Source: Myxococcales bacterium
Lineage (GTDB): Bacteria; Myxococcota_A; Polyangia; Polyangiales; JAFGIB01
NCBI GenBank assembly: GCA_028817905.1
Contig: JAPPOR010000171.1
Span: 1-58,192, forward strand
DNA: 58,192 nt
Direction of reading: 5' to 3'
Position 1 is the first letter of the stretch. Every line of letters begins with the position of its first letter. Below are positions 8,603-16,170 of the stretch, one piece after another. The notes beneath the pieces are model-generated. The model made no database searches, was not told the DNA's origin, and worked only from the letters and a program-made list of their open reading frames with translations. A program made the translations under genes and the position numbers.

Positions 8603-9148
8603 CTACTTCCCCTTGGCCTTGTTCCCTACGCGAATCCCGATGACCAGGGTGCCACCCTCGTGTTTCTGGCCGGCCACGAAGAACGGCTCGCCGGCGGAGG
8701 CCGCGACAACCATCCCGGGAAGGTAGTCCTTTGTGCTGGGCTTGTTGATGGAGACGCGAACCTTGTAGCGGCCATCTTCGGCTACGGACAGCATCTCGAT
8801 CTGCATACGGCGCCCGTTCGGCAGACCGACTGTCACGGGTTTGGCCGCGGACAGCGAAAGCTGCTGCTTGCCCAGAACTCTCATCGACTTGAAGCCACTG
8901 AACGGGGGCTTCTGCAGCGCCTCCATTTTCTTCAGTTCTGGATCGGTCTTGCCGGCCTTCTCATGGGCCAGGATGATGATGACCTGGCCCGAGAGCGCCT
9001 TCGCCGCTGCCTTCGGGACTGCATTCGAAGGTTTCTGCGCCTGCGCTCGCCCGTGACCTTCCCAAACGGTTGCGTCGATCATGCTCAGCATTGCGCCGAG
9101 GATGAGAGCCGAAACACTGGCTCGGGCGATGCGCTTCGGGAGCCCCAT
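8603..9148 (-). CDS. Secreted protein of an ECF sigma operon, unknown function
   Basis: This 181-residue protein has a basic N-terminus and a hydrophobic stretch (about residues 4-28, KRIARASVSALILGAMLSMI) ending near AQAQ, consistent with a signal peptide. The mature part (SGQVIIILAHEKAGKTDPELKKMEALQKPPFSGFKSMRVLGKQ...) is mostly beta-rich and has no motif I can name. The ATG at 9148 has a good site (AAGGTGG, five bases before) and lies just after the anti-sigma stop at 9159. An ATG at 9169 is in frame but overlaps that gene. It is the third gene of the sigma/anti-sigma operon, so it may be a periplasmic part of the same signalling system or a target. Confidence 0.75.
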   Translation of the reverse strand: MGLPKRIARASVSALILGAMLSMIDATVWEGHGRAQAQKPSNAVPKAAAKALSGQVIIILAHEKAGKTDPELKKMEALQKPPFSGFKSMRVLGKQQLSLSAAKPVTVGLPNGRRMQIEMLSVAEDGRYKVRVSINKPSTKDYLPGMVVAASAGEPFFVAGQKHEGGTLVIGIRVGNKAKGK

Positions 9149-9158
9149 GTTTGCCACC

Positions 9159-9872
9159 TTATTCTCCATCGTTGATCCAAATCACCGCAGTCGAGTTGCC
9201 GTCCGACAGGGCCACATCGAAGACCGTGCCCGCGTGGTTCCCGAAGTCGACCTGCACCACTTCAGAGCTGGCGGGCTTGCTAAGCGCCGCGGCTTCGGCC
9301 CCATTTTCGAGCGGTCGGCTGGCCTGCTCCTGCTCCTGCTCCTGCCTCTGCCCCTGTTCCTGCCCCTGTTCCTGCCCCTGTTCCTGCGAGGCGCTGGGCG
9401 CATCGGCGCTCGTTCGCCGCGCCGTTGACGGTGTTGGTTCGGGCTCCGAAGGAACGAGTGCTTCCGGGGTTACCGGTCGGTACACGGTCAGCAGCACGAC
9501 CGTCGTTGTGACCGCCAGCGCGCCGATGGTGGGTATCCAGTGCCGATCTCCAAAGAGCAGGTGCCACAGCCAGTTGCCGGCGATGGCGCGATCGCGCGTC
9601 CCCTCGGAGCCGGGCGCGTCGGCGGTGGATTCGTCCTGCTGCTGGGTGAGCTTGGCCTCGATGCGTGAGAACATGGCGTCCGGGTCCGCCTGGGACCGCC
9701 ATGTGCTTCCGGCAGTTCGCATGAGTCGTCCGAGCTTGTCGATCTCGCGCAGGGCCTTTTGCGCGTCCGGATCGGACTCGATGGCACTACGCACACGCGC
9801 CTCCTCCTGCGCGTCCAGGTCTCCGTCCGCGAAGCGATGTAGCAGGTCGTCGTGCAGCTTGGTGTCTGTCAC
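9159..9872 (-). CDS. Membrane anti-sigma factor (no zinc ligands)
   Basis: This 237-residue protein is encoded just after the ECF sigma gene. Its N-terminal 55 residues (HDDLLHRFADGDLDAQEEARVRSAIESDP) fit an anti-sigma domain fold, but the His-x3-Cys-x2-Cys zinc ligands of the common ZAS type are missing. A membrane helix follows at about residues 114-132 (TIGALAVTTTVVLLTVY). The periplasmic part has a Gln/Glu/Gly repeat (about 165-185) and a C-terminal segment VVQVDFGNHAGTVFDVALSDGNSTAVIWIND, a form often seen at the end of Myxococcota anti-sigma proteins. It should hold the sigma factor inactive at the membrane until an envelope signal arrives. The gap to the sigma gene is 18 bases. Confidence 0.78.
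   Translation of the reverse strand: MTDTKLHDDLLHRFADGDLDAQEEARVRSAIESDPDAQKALREIDKLGRLMRTAGSTWRSQADPDAMFSRIEAKLTQQQDESTADAPGSEGTRDRAIAGNWLWHLLFGDRHWIPTIGALAVTTTVVLLTVYRPVTPEALVPSEPEPTPSTARRTSADAPSASQEQGQEQGQEQGQRQEQEQEQASRPLENGAEAAALSKPASSEVVQVDFGNHAGTVFDVALSDGNSTAVIWINDGE
9323..9386 (-). repeat. Gln/Glu-coding short tandem repeat inside the anti-sigma gene
   Basis: On the plus strand three units of CCCCTGTTCCTG follow several CTCCTG/CCTGCT hexamers. In the gene they code for a run of EQGQ units and then QEQ units in the periplasmic linker. The 6/12-base period keeps the frame, so copy-number change would lengthen or shorten the linker without breaking the protein. Confidence 0.9.
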
Positions 9873-9890
9873 TGGTCTCTACTCAGGGTG

Positions 9891-10574
9891 CTAGTCCTCG
9901 ATGTCGAAGTCGCCGTCGATGTATCCAGACAGCATCTCCTGCATCTTCTTGCGGGCATGAAAGAGGCGGCTCATGATGGTGCCCTTGGGCACTTCCAGCA
10001 CCTCCGCCATTTCTTCGTAGCTGAGGCCGTCGATTTCGCGCAGTACGATTACGGCGCGATGGTACTCCGGCAGTTGTTCGAGTGCTTGCTGTATATGGTC
10101 GGTCAGCTCCCTGCGCTGAACGTTCCTGCCGGGGCTGGCGTCGGCGATTTTCGGCATCAGCGCCCCGTCCCCGGCCGCGTCGTCGCGGGCGATGCCGTCA
10201 TCGAAATCGGTGGTCTTGCGCCGCTTGCGCAGATGGTCGATCGCCAGGTTCATTACGATTCGATACAGCCAAGTGTAGAAGCTCGAGTTGCCTTGGAAGT
10301 TGCCGATGTGCTTGTGGACCTTGATAAAGGCATCCTGCACCACATCACCCGCATCCTCGGGGTTCTTGAGCACGCCGAAGGCCACCGCGAAGGCTCTCCG
10401 ATTGTAGCGGTCGAACAGCGCCCGGTAGGCGCTCTGGTCCCCGTTTTGCAGGCGCTTGACCAGGTTCCTTTCCTCATGGGCGCGATCCACCTCCTCGGCA
10501 GATTTCGACGCGGCAACAGCGGGTCCATTCACGCCGCCGTTCTGGGAGGTCGCCTCCTGGGGCGCGGTCTTCAT
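9891..10574 (-). CDS. ECF (sigma-70 family) RNA polymerase sigma factor
   Basis: This 227-residue sigma factor has region 2 at about residues 40-110 (NGDQSAYRALFDRYNRRAFAVAFGVLKNPEDAGDVVQDAFIKV... FYTWLYRIVMNLAIDHLRKRR) and region 4 at about 160-215 (LEQLPEYHRAVIVLREIDGLSYEEMAEVLEVPKGTIMSRLFHARKKM), with no region 3. The linker is acidic and somewhat long. A 35-residue N-terminal extension precedes region 2. It directs polymerase to the regulon controlled by the adjacent anti-sigma factor and is most likely autoregulated. A perfect palindrome lies just before its ATG, where a normal ribosome site is not obvious. The class resembles RpoE-like ECF sigmas. Confidence 0.92.
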   Translation of the reverse strand: MKTAPQEATSQNGGVNGPAVAASKSAEEVDRAHEERNLVKRLQNGDQSAYRALFDRYNRRAFAVAFGVLKNPEDAGDVVQDAFIKVHKHIGNFQGNSSFYTWLYRIVMNLAIDHLRKRRKTTDFDDGIARDDAAGDGALMPKIADASPGRNVQRRELTDHIQQALEQLPEYHRAVIVLREIDGLSYEEMAEVLEVPKGTIMSRLFHARKKMQEMLSGYIDGDFDIED

Positions 10575-10578
10575 GGGG

Positions 10579-10593
10579 CCTATGTAGCATAGG
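10579..10593. promoter_or_regulatory. Palindrome in front of the ECF sigma gene
   Basis: CCTATG-TAG-CATAGG is a 6-3-6 perfect inverted repeat ending five bases before the sigma ATG at 10574. It occupies the place of the ribosome site, so a bound protein or an RNA hairpin there could control sigma synthesis. It may be chance. Confidence 0.35.
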
Positions 10594-10824
10594 TGTCAGC
10601 GTTTTTGCCCGACTCCGCCCTGCCCGGGCGGGGGCGGCATCCCCGTGGCGATCGCCTCGCGAGCCTTGCGGGCGGCGCGGCGGGCTTCGCGACAGGCCCA
10701 ACAGAGGGTAAAAAGCCCTGCGAAGTCGGGAATCCCTTGCCGTCGACGGGCCTCCGGATGTGGGGGGCGCCGCGTCGTTGGTTGGCTATCCGGGCTGCAC
10801 CCGATACACGTTGGAGGCAACACC

Positions 10825-13077
10825 ATGACCACCGATCCCGGGCTCAACCCGCGTCAGGCACAAGCGGCTCACCACGTTGAGGGGCCCCTGGTGGTATTCG
10901 CCGGTGCGGGCAGTGGCAAGACGCGGGTGATCACCCACCGGGTGGCGCATCTGGTAGGTACTTGTGGGGTCAAGCCCTGGCGAATCCTGGCGGTCACCTT
11001 CACGAACAAGGCCGCAGCGGAGATGCGCGAGCGGCTAAGCGCTCTTGTCCCGGGGGCAGCGGCTGATCTCTGGGTGGGTACCTTTCACGCGACCTGCGCT
11101 CGTTTGCTGCGCCGGTACCACGAGGAAGCCGGCGTGCGCCGCGATTTTGTCATCTACGACGATACCGACCAGAAGGCGATGGTCACCCGTCTGATGCGCG
11201 AACTGAAACTCGACGAACGGCGATTTCCGCCCAAGCAGGTTGCGGCCCGCATCAACCGTGCAAAGCAGGAGGGGCTCGGCCCCACTGAGGTGGAAGGAGA
11301 CGACCCGTTGAGCCGGGTCAGTCGGGATGTCTACGGGCACTACCAGGTGAAGATGGACGCGTGTGGGGCGCTCGACTTTGGCGACCTGATCTACCGCGTC
11401 GTTCGCGGCATGCGGGACAATCCCGAGCTGCAGCGGGCTCTTCAGGAGCGTTTCGAGTTCGTGCTTGTAGACGAGTTTCAAGATACCAACCACGTCCAGT
11501 TTGAGCTGGTGGCACGCGTTTGCGCCCGTCACCACAACCTTTGTGTCGTTGGCGATGACGACCAGAGCATCTATCGATGGCGCGGGGCCGATCGCCGCAA
11601 CATTCTCGACTTTCGTCATCACTTCTCCGATGCGACGATCGTCAAGCTCGAGCAGAATTATCGCTCGACGCAGCGCATCCTTTCGGTCGCGAACGCGGTC
11701 GTCCAGCGCAATGTGGATCGCGAGCCCAAGCGCCTGTGGACGGACAACGAAGAGGGTACGCCCGTGACGATCGTCAGCTGCAGTGACGAGCGTGACGAGG
11801 CCCAGGTGTTGGTCAAGGCCATGGGGATGATGCTGGAGGCTGGCTACGCTCGCAACGACGTCGCGTTGCTCTATCGGATTCACGCACAGTCGCGTGTCTT
11901 TGAAGAGGCGTTGCGTTTTGCCAACCTTCCGTACCGGGTCGTCGGGGGCCTGCGCTTCTACGACCGGGCAGAGATCAAGGACCTGCTTGCCTATCTGCGG
12001 CTGCTCCAGAACCCCGACGATGATGTGAGCTTGCTCAGGGTCATCAACACCCCCCCGCGCGGGATCGGCAAGACCACGGCTACTCGTCTTTTGGAGGCTG
12101 CCGCGAGGGCGGGGACCAGCGTGTGGTCGGCGCTCGCCGTAGCCGCTGACGATCCTTCCCACGGCCCTGCCGCGCGCAAGAAGCTCGGGTTGTTTCGAGA
12201 GCTGGTCGCGGGCTTCATGGCGGAGCTTGAGGGGGGCGCCGGCCCAGCCACCCTGGCCCAGACCGTCCTCAGTGAGACGGGATATCTGGAGGTGCTACAG
12301 GAGGAGGACAGTGTCGAGGCAGATGCCCGCTTGGAGAATCTCAAGGAGGCGGTCGGCTCGATGATCGAATTCGAGCGGGACTCAGAGGAGGGGACCCTGT
12401 CGGCGTTTCTGGAGTTGGTCACCCTGCAGACCGATGCCGACCGGGTGGACGACGACGACGCTATCACCCTGATGACCATCCACGCGGCCAAGGGGCTGGA
12501 GTTTCCGGTCGTGATGGTTGCCGGGCTCGAAGAGCAGATGTTTCCCCGTCGGGGCGTGGCGGAGGATGACGACCCGGAAGAACTCGAGGAGGAACGCCGT
12601 TTGGCCTACGTCGCGTTTACACGTGCCCAGGAGCGGCTCCTGCTTAGCCATGCCCAGGTCCGGCGCGTCTATGGCGAGCTGCGTTTCCAAACCCGGTCTC
12701 GCTTCATCGACGAGATCCCGTCGGATGAGGCCCACTTTGTGGGCCAGCCCAGTACGGCGCCGGCGACCGGCAGCTACCGTGCTCGGCAGGGCCCGCCGAC
12801 CTATACCGATCGCGGTGCTGACCCCGCGGGCCGCGATGCAAACCGCTTCGGAGGCCACCGCGGGGGCTCGGTCGCCGGGGATTCCTACGTGGACCGCTCA
12901 GAAGCGGCCGACCACCCGGAGGGAGAGGAGATCTATCAGGGCATGCGGGTCCGCCACCGGAAGTTCGGTGTGGGGAGTGTGCAGTCGGTCAGCGAGGGCC
13001 TTCCCCCTCGGGTCACCGTGCTATTTCCTGGGGTCGGCAACAAGCAGATCCTTAGCCGCTTCCTGGAGCCCGCGTGA
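10825..13077 (+). CDS. uvrD: UvrD/PcrA superfamily 1 DNA helicase
   Basis: This 750-residue ATP-dependent 3'-5' helicase functions in nucleotide-excision and mismatch repair and in clearing protein-DNA complexes. Walker A is AGAGSGKT (about residues 26-33). Later motifs include FTNKAAAEMRERL (Ia), VDEFQDTNHVQFEL (II), VVGDDDQSIYRWRGA (III), QNYRSTQRIL (IV), VMTIHAAKGLEFPVV (V region) and VAFTRAQERLLL (VI). A C-terminal segment after a disordered linker (MRVRHRKFGVGSVQSV...VLFPGVGNKQIL) is the Tudor-like domain that binds RNA polymerase in PcrA/UvrD. The ATG at 10825 has GGAGG eight bases upstream; open sequence before it has no coding character. It stands alone apart from the small gene that follows. 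Confidence 0.94.
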   Translation: MTTDPGLNPRQAQAAHHVEGPLVVFAGAGSGKTRVITHRVAHLVGTCGVKPWRILAVTFTNKAAAEMRERLSALVPGAAADLWVGTFHATCARLLRRYHEEAGVRRDFVIYDDTDQKAMVTRLMRELKLDERRFPPKQVAARINRAKQEGLGPTEVEGDDPLSRVSRDVYGHYQVKMDACGALDFGDLIYRVVRGMRDNPELQRALQERFEFVLVDEFQDTNHVQFELVARVCARHHNLCVVGDDDQSIYRWRGADRRNILDFRHHFSDATIVKLEQNYRSTQRILSVANAVVQRNVDREPKRLWTDNEEGTPVTIVSCSDERDEAQVLVKAMGMMLEAGYARNDVALLYRIHAQSRVFEEALRFANLPYRVVGGLRFYDRAEIKDLLAYLRLLQNPDDDVSLLRVINTPPRGIGKTTATRLLEAAARAGTSVWSALAVAADDPSHGPAARKKLGLFRELVAGFMAELEGGAGPATLAQTVLSETGYLEVLQEEDSVEADARLENLKEAVGSMIEFERDSEEGTLSAFLELVTLQTDADRVDDDDAITLMTIHAAKGLEFPVVMVAGLEEQMFPRRGVAEDDDPEELEEERRLAYVAFTRAQERLLLSHAQVRRVYGELRFQTRSRFIDEIPSDEAHFVGQPSTAPATGSYRARQGPPTYTDRGADPAGRDANRFGGHRGGSVAGDSYVDRSEAADHPEGEEIYQGMRVRHRKFGVGSVQSVSEGLPPRVTVLFPGVGNKQILSRFLEPA

Positions 13078-13088
13078 GAGGAGCGCCT

Positions 13089-13286
13089 GTGGTCGAGTAC
13101 AAATTTGTGGAATTATCCCACGTTACGGACACCGATTTGGAGCAGGTAGTGAATCGGTGGGTCCAGGCTGGATGGCAGTTCGACGACATCCGGTTCGTCA
13201 TGACCGCCCACTCCAAGCGCCCCGCGATGGCCTTCGTGAGCTTCACGCGAGCACTGGGTCCCGAAGAGAATCCCACCTCCGACTAG
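13089..13286 (+). CDS. Small DUF4177-like protein
   Basis: This 65-residue protein, MVEYKFVELSHVTDTDLEQVVNRWVQAGWQFDDIRF..., has the pattern of DUF4177-like proteins (a short strand, a helix, GW near the middle, two strands). Its function is unknown. The GTG at 13089 has AGGAG five bases upstream; an earlier GTG at 13074 overlaps the uvrD stop and has no site. It lies 11 bases after uvrD and is probably co-transcribed with it. The name rests on overall pattern only. Confidence 0.65.
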   Translation: MVEYKFVELSHVTDTDLEQVVNRWVQAGWQFDDIRFVMTAHSKRPAMAFVSFTRALGPEENPTSD

Positions 13287-13366
13287 CTAGCCCCAATCAT
13301 TCACGGCTTTAGCGTCGAATCCCAGCGCGATCCGATGCCGAAGTCGCGAGTGATCCCGGCCGTTTT
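13287..13366 (-). repeat. Degenerate remnant of the fold-back repeat after fmdB
   Basis: Read on the minus strand from the zinc-ribbon gene's stop, this 80-base gap has GATTCGACGCTAAAGCC (like the TTCGAC...AAAGCC core) and ends GTGAATGATTGGGGCTAG. That end matches 16 of 18 bases of GTGAATGATCCGGGCTAG, the right end of the copy after recA. The orientation is again sense to the preceding gene. Confidence 0.45.
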
Positions 13367-13630
13367 CTATTCCGCGCTGGAGCTGGCGCTGTCGGAGCTT
13401 GACGAGCTATCGGAGCTCGACGAGCTCTCCGTCGAGCTGCCGCTGCTGCTATTTCCATAGCCATCCGCGTACCAGCCACCACCCTTTAGGATGAAATTCC
13501 CGTTGGTGATCATGCGGCGGGCCTTATTCTTCCCACATTTCAGGCATTTCTTGATCGGATCCTCAGTGATCCGTTGCTCCCTGTCGAAGCTCTTCCCGCA
13601 GGCGTCACAGGCGTAGGAATAGGTCGGCAT
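13367..13630 (-). CDS. FmdB-family zinc-ribbon protein
   Basis: This 87-residue protein begins MPTYSYACDACGKSFDREQRI and continues CLKCGKNKARRMIT, giving the two CxxC pairs (residues 8/11 and 29/32) of the FmdB putative regulatory zinc ribbon. The family is widespread and often lies near transport or stress genes; its exact role is unknown. The C-terminal 30 residues are almost all Ser with a few Asp, Gly and Glu, a low-complexity tail common in this family. It is the last of the GNAT-YbjN-PspA-FmdB group on the minus strand, with its own possible promoter in the 61-base gap upstream. Confidence 0.88.
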   Translation of the reverse strand: MPTYSYACDACGKSFDREQRITEDPIKKCLKCGKNKARRMITNGNFILKGGGWYADGYGNSSSGSSTESSSSSDSSSSSDSASSSAE

Positions 13631-13651
13631 GGCTGCTCCCAGCTTTGGAGC

Positions 13652-13679
13652 AAACTAAGGCTTGGGGGCGCCAAGTCAA
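13652..13679 (-). promoter_or_regulatory. Possible sigma-70 promoter of the fmdB-like gene
   Basis: On the minus strand TTGACT (13674-13679) and TAGTTT (13652-13657) are separated by 16 bases, about 20 bases before the ATG. The -35 matches 5 of 6 consensus bases and the -10 only 3 of 6. Confidence 0.3.
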
Positions 13680-13691
13680 GGGTGCGCGGTG

Positions 13692-14486
13692 CTACAACTT
13701 CCCCTCGCGAACTTTCAGATCTTCCAGGGCAGCCTCGAGTTCCGCCATTTCCCCGGTCTCCGCTTCATCGGCTGCCTCTACGCGGGTGGCAACCGCGGCG
13801 GTTGGCTCCGGCGCGGAAAGCCCCATCTTGCGCTTGAGTTCGGCCAGCGCCTCGTCGGCACCGGCGTCACCTTCCAAGGCCTCGAACTTCTGCTTCAGCA
13901 TGTCGCCCTGGAACTCTTGGTTCATCTCGGTGGCAGCGTCGGCTTCGGCTTCCGCCTGGGTGATCTTTTGTTCCATGCGGTCGAACGCTTCAAAGGCGCT
14001 CTGATCGTTCAGACCACTCATCGTGTTCTGAATGGACTTCATTGCCTCCGCTCGCCGCTTGCGCGCGATCAGGACCCCCTTCTTTCGGCCGGCTTCTTCG
14101 ATCTTGTTGTTGAGCGCGCGCAGCGCATCTTTGAGCTGGGCTACCGAGTGGGCCTGACGCTGCCATTGTTCCTTGCTCTGTTCGGCAAGCCCCGCGATCT
14201 CTTTCTGTCGTCGCAGGGCTTCCTTGGCTAGGTTGTCGTCGCCCGCGCGTACCGCCAGCATCGCTTTCTTTTCCCAGCTTTGGGCTTCGTCCGCCGTGGA
14301 CTTGTGCTGTCGTTCGAGCTTCTTTTCGTCGGCGATCGCAACCGCCAGCTGTTTCTTTGCCTCGATCAGCTGCTCACGCATCTCGACCAGGATTTGATCG
14401 AGCATCTTCTCCGGGTCCTCGGCGCTGCTGATCAGGTCGTTGAGGTTGCTCTTGATGACTGTGGCCAGGCGGCTAAAGAAGCCCAT
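13692..14486 (-). CDS. pspA: PspA/IM30-family membrane-stress protein
   Basis: This 264-residue, almost wholly alpha-helical protein starts with the family's amphipathic helix and signature, MGFFSRLATVIKSNLNDLISSAEDPEKMLDQIL. Long coiled-coil stretches follow (about residues 30-145 and 155-215). PspA proteins form ESCRT-III-like oligomers on the inner face of the cytoplasmic membrane and repair or stabilise it under stress. The acidic C-terminal 45 residues (ETGEMAELEAALEDLK) form a further predicted helix. No pspF, pspB or pspC is seen. The neighbours are a YbjN-like and a GNAT-like gene upstream and an FmdB-like gene downstream, all on the same strand. Confidence 0.93.
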   Translation of the reverse strand: MGFFSRLATVIKSNLNDLISSAEDPEKMLDQILVEMREQLIEAKKQLAVAIADEKKLERQHKSTADEAQSWEKKAMLAVRAGDDNLAKEALRRQKEIAGLAEQSKEQWQRQAHSVAQLKDALRALNNKIEEAGRKKGVLIARKRRAEAMKSIQNTMSGLNDQSAFEAFDRMEQKITQAEAEADAATEMNQEFQGDMLKQKFEALEGDAGADEALAELKRKMGLSAPEPTAAVATRVEAADEAETGEMAELEAALEDLKVREGKL

Positions 14487-14564
14487 TGTATCGTTTCTCC
14501 TCTGGGCGGCGGCGGTCAGGCTTGCACGGGTTCTCGTGTGGGGTCCGGGACCGATGCGGCCCTG

Positions 14565-14951
14565 CTACGCGCAGTAACCCTTGAGTGTCGCCCGGTGGTT
14601 CTGGACCGCCAGGACGAAGTCGTCGATGGTGCTCCGAAGCTCCTCGGCATCGAGGGTGTCTAGGCGGGCTACGGCAGTGATCACCACGTCGCCATTGACG
14701 AGTGCGTAGGCGCCGTGGGCGATATCCGCACCATTGAGTTGCAGCAAGCGCTTGTGCAGGCCTGGAGCGTCCTTGATCTGACTCGCCGAAAGGACCTTCA
14801 GCCGGTACACGATGAGGTCATCTTCTGCGCGTACGACGATCGTATCTTCCGGCTGCGATGGGTCGCGGACCAGCCAGGTGCCGTCGGCGACTTCTTCGCT
14901 GGCATACGGCGAGTCGAAGAGGTACTTCTCCAGATCCTGTTGGGTGCGCAT
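14565..14951 (-). CDS. YbjN-like (type III chaperone-like fold) protein
   Basis: This 128-residue protein begins MRTQQDLEKYLFDSPYASEEVADGTWLVRDP. The alternation of helix, strands (TIVVRAEDDLIVYRLKVLS), helix (LHKRLLQLNG), strands (AHGAYALVNGDVVITAVARLDTLD) and C-terminal helix is that of the YbjN/CesT-like fold. In cyanobacteria and proteobacteria such proteins have chaperone-like or stress roles. The ATG at 14951 follows the GNAT-like gene's stop (14977) by 25 bases, and the gene precedes pspA by 78 bases, so the three are probably one operon. The assignment is by fold pattern, not strict motifs. Confidence 0.65.
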   Translation of the reverse strand: MRTQQDLEKYLFDSPYASEEVADGTWLVRDPSQPEDTIVVRAEDDLIVYRLKVLSASQIKDAPGLHKRLLQLNGADIAHGAYALVNGDVVITAVARLDTLDAEELRSTIDDFVLAVQNHRATLKGYCA

Positions 14952-14976
14952 GCCGGGCAGTCTACAGAGGCTGCTG

Positions 14977-15891
14977 CTACTCGTCCATGTCGTCGTCCAT
15001 GTCCGCGCCGCCGCTCGGATCGGCAAGCTTGCGCGTCCACAGGATCGCGTCGGTTCGCTCTCCGTTGCATAGGGCTCCACGCGCGAGCAGGCCCGTCTTG
15101 CGATACCCGGCCGCGACGAAGGCGGTGGATAGCTCGACGTTGTCGAAGGGTGCAAAGGAGAAGGCAGACACGATTTCGCGCGCTTTCAGGTCCTCGTTGA
15201 GTGCCCGTAGGCCCGCGACGACCGGAAGGACCTCCTTCTCATCCTTGGGTGCCTTCAGGATCTCGATCAAAGAGTGGCCGAAGCAGTCCTGGAACTCGGC
15301 AGACAGGTAGGCTGGCTTGCCCTTCTTTGGAGTCGCCTCGACGTACAGGCGGGCGGCGTCGCGGCCGAAGGCATCGAACGATCCGAGCGTGTGATCGCCC
15401 TTCTTCCATACCGCATCGCGTGCTGTCTCGGCCGCGGATTGGGTGACCGTCTTGGCCCCTACGCCTTTCAGGCTTTCGGGGTAGTCCTTGGCTTTCTTTT
15501 TGGCGGCATTGATGGTCCGATCGACCGCCTTCTGGACCGCGTCCGTCACCTCGATGCTCGCCGTCTTGTCGCCAATCACGCAGCCGACAAGATGACCATC
15601 GCTGCGCTTGTAGAAGCCCGGCACCGTACCTTCGCGGACAAATCCGACGCGTGTCCACGAGGAGACCTCGTCCTTTTCGACGAGAATGATGACCTTCTCG
15701 ACACCCTCGCGTTGCGCGACGGACTGGATGAACAGGCGTTTGGCTGGCAGCGCGCCGGCCCTGAAATCAATAACCCGAATCTGCTTGGTTCGGCGATTGA
15801 GCAGCAAGCACAGGAACGCGTTGTCGCTGCGAAAATGCAGCTCCTCAACGATGGGCGGTTGTGCTTGTGCTGCGGCGCGAGCCTTGACCAT
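14977..15891 (-). CDS. GNAT-like protein, AblB-related pattern, unknown substrate
   Basis: This 304-residue protein has an N-terminal part (VEELHFRSDNAFLCLLLNRRTKQIRVIDFRA... KVIILVEKDEVSSWTRVGFVREGTVPGFYKRSDGHLVGCVIGDK) and a C-terminal part (EVLPVVAGLRALNEDLKAREIVSAFSFAPFDNVELSTAFVAAGYRKTGLLARGALCNGERTDAILWTRKL) that both look like the last strands of a GNAT acetyltransferase. The GF-x-REG-x-VPGFY phrase resembles beta-lysine acetyltransferase AblB. A clear acetyl-CoA P-loop (Q/R-x-x-G-x-G/A) is not obvious, so activity is uncertain. The ATG at 15891 has GGAG nine bases upstream; the earlier GTG at 15900 is too close to that site. It is the first gene of the PspA group. Confidence 0.6.
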   Translation of the reverse strand: MVKARAAAQAQPPIVEELHFRSDNAFLCLLLNRRTKQIRVIDFRAGALPAKRLFIQSVAQREGVEKVIILVEKDEVSSWTRVGFVREGTVPGFYKRSDGHLVGCVIGDKTASIEVTDAVQKAVDRTINAAKKKAKDYPESLKGVGAKTVTQSAAETARDAVWKKGDHTLGSFDAFGRDAARLYVEATPKKGKPAYLSAEFQDCFGHSLIEILKAPKDEKEVLPVVAGLRALNEDLKAREIVSAFSFAPFDNVELSTAFVAAGYRKTGLLARGALCNGERTDAILWTRKLADPSGGADMDDDMDE

Positions 15892-16132
15892 GCGCGTCAC
15901 TCCACTGTCGTCTGTCGGTTTGTCTTATCTACGCCTCGGCCCAGCGAGCGGCCGAATCGGCGGAATGTACGGTGTACCTTGCGGGGTGTCAAAGGGCAGG
16001 CGAGCGCGGCCTCCTTCAGATGTCGGCACGGGCCTACCCCGGCACACATCTCTAGCTGGGGACAACCCCCACCCGACCGCGGACTGGTGACCACGGAGTG
16101 AAGAAGAAGCGCCGCACCACGCCTGGCAGGTT

Positions 16133-16159
16133 GGGAGCGGGGACTGTGCCCCCGCTCCC
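16133..16159 (-). terminator. Hairpin terminator after the triple DsbA gene
   Basis: GGGAGCGGGG and CCCCGCTCCC form a perfect 10-base stem with a 7-base loop, 11 bases after the stop at 16171. There is no U-rich run on the minus strand, so it may end transcription only partly or protect the 3' end. Confidence 0.5.
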
Positions 16160-16170
16160 TTGGCTTTGGC

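Noticed and set aside
8423-9175. 250-residue plus-strand protein with GQDA repeats
   Set aside because: The repeat keeps the frame open, but the rest is antisense to the secreted-protein gene, which has a signal peptide and ribosome site.
10713-10733. Another fold-back repeat fragment (AAAGCCCTGCGAAGTCG)
   Set aside because: It resembles the middle arm of the family (16 of 17 bases), but neither ends nor core are present and it is upstream of uvrD, not after a gene.
10596-10847. 83-residue minus-strand frame ending CREARRAARKAREAIATG
   Set aside because: It spans the uvrD ribosome site and has no good start; too little to call a gene, though a small gene cannot be excluded.
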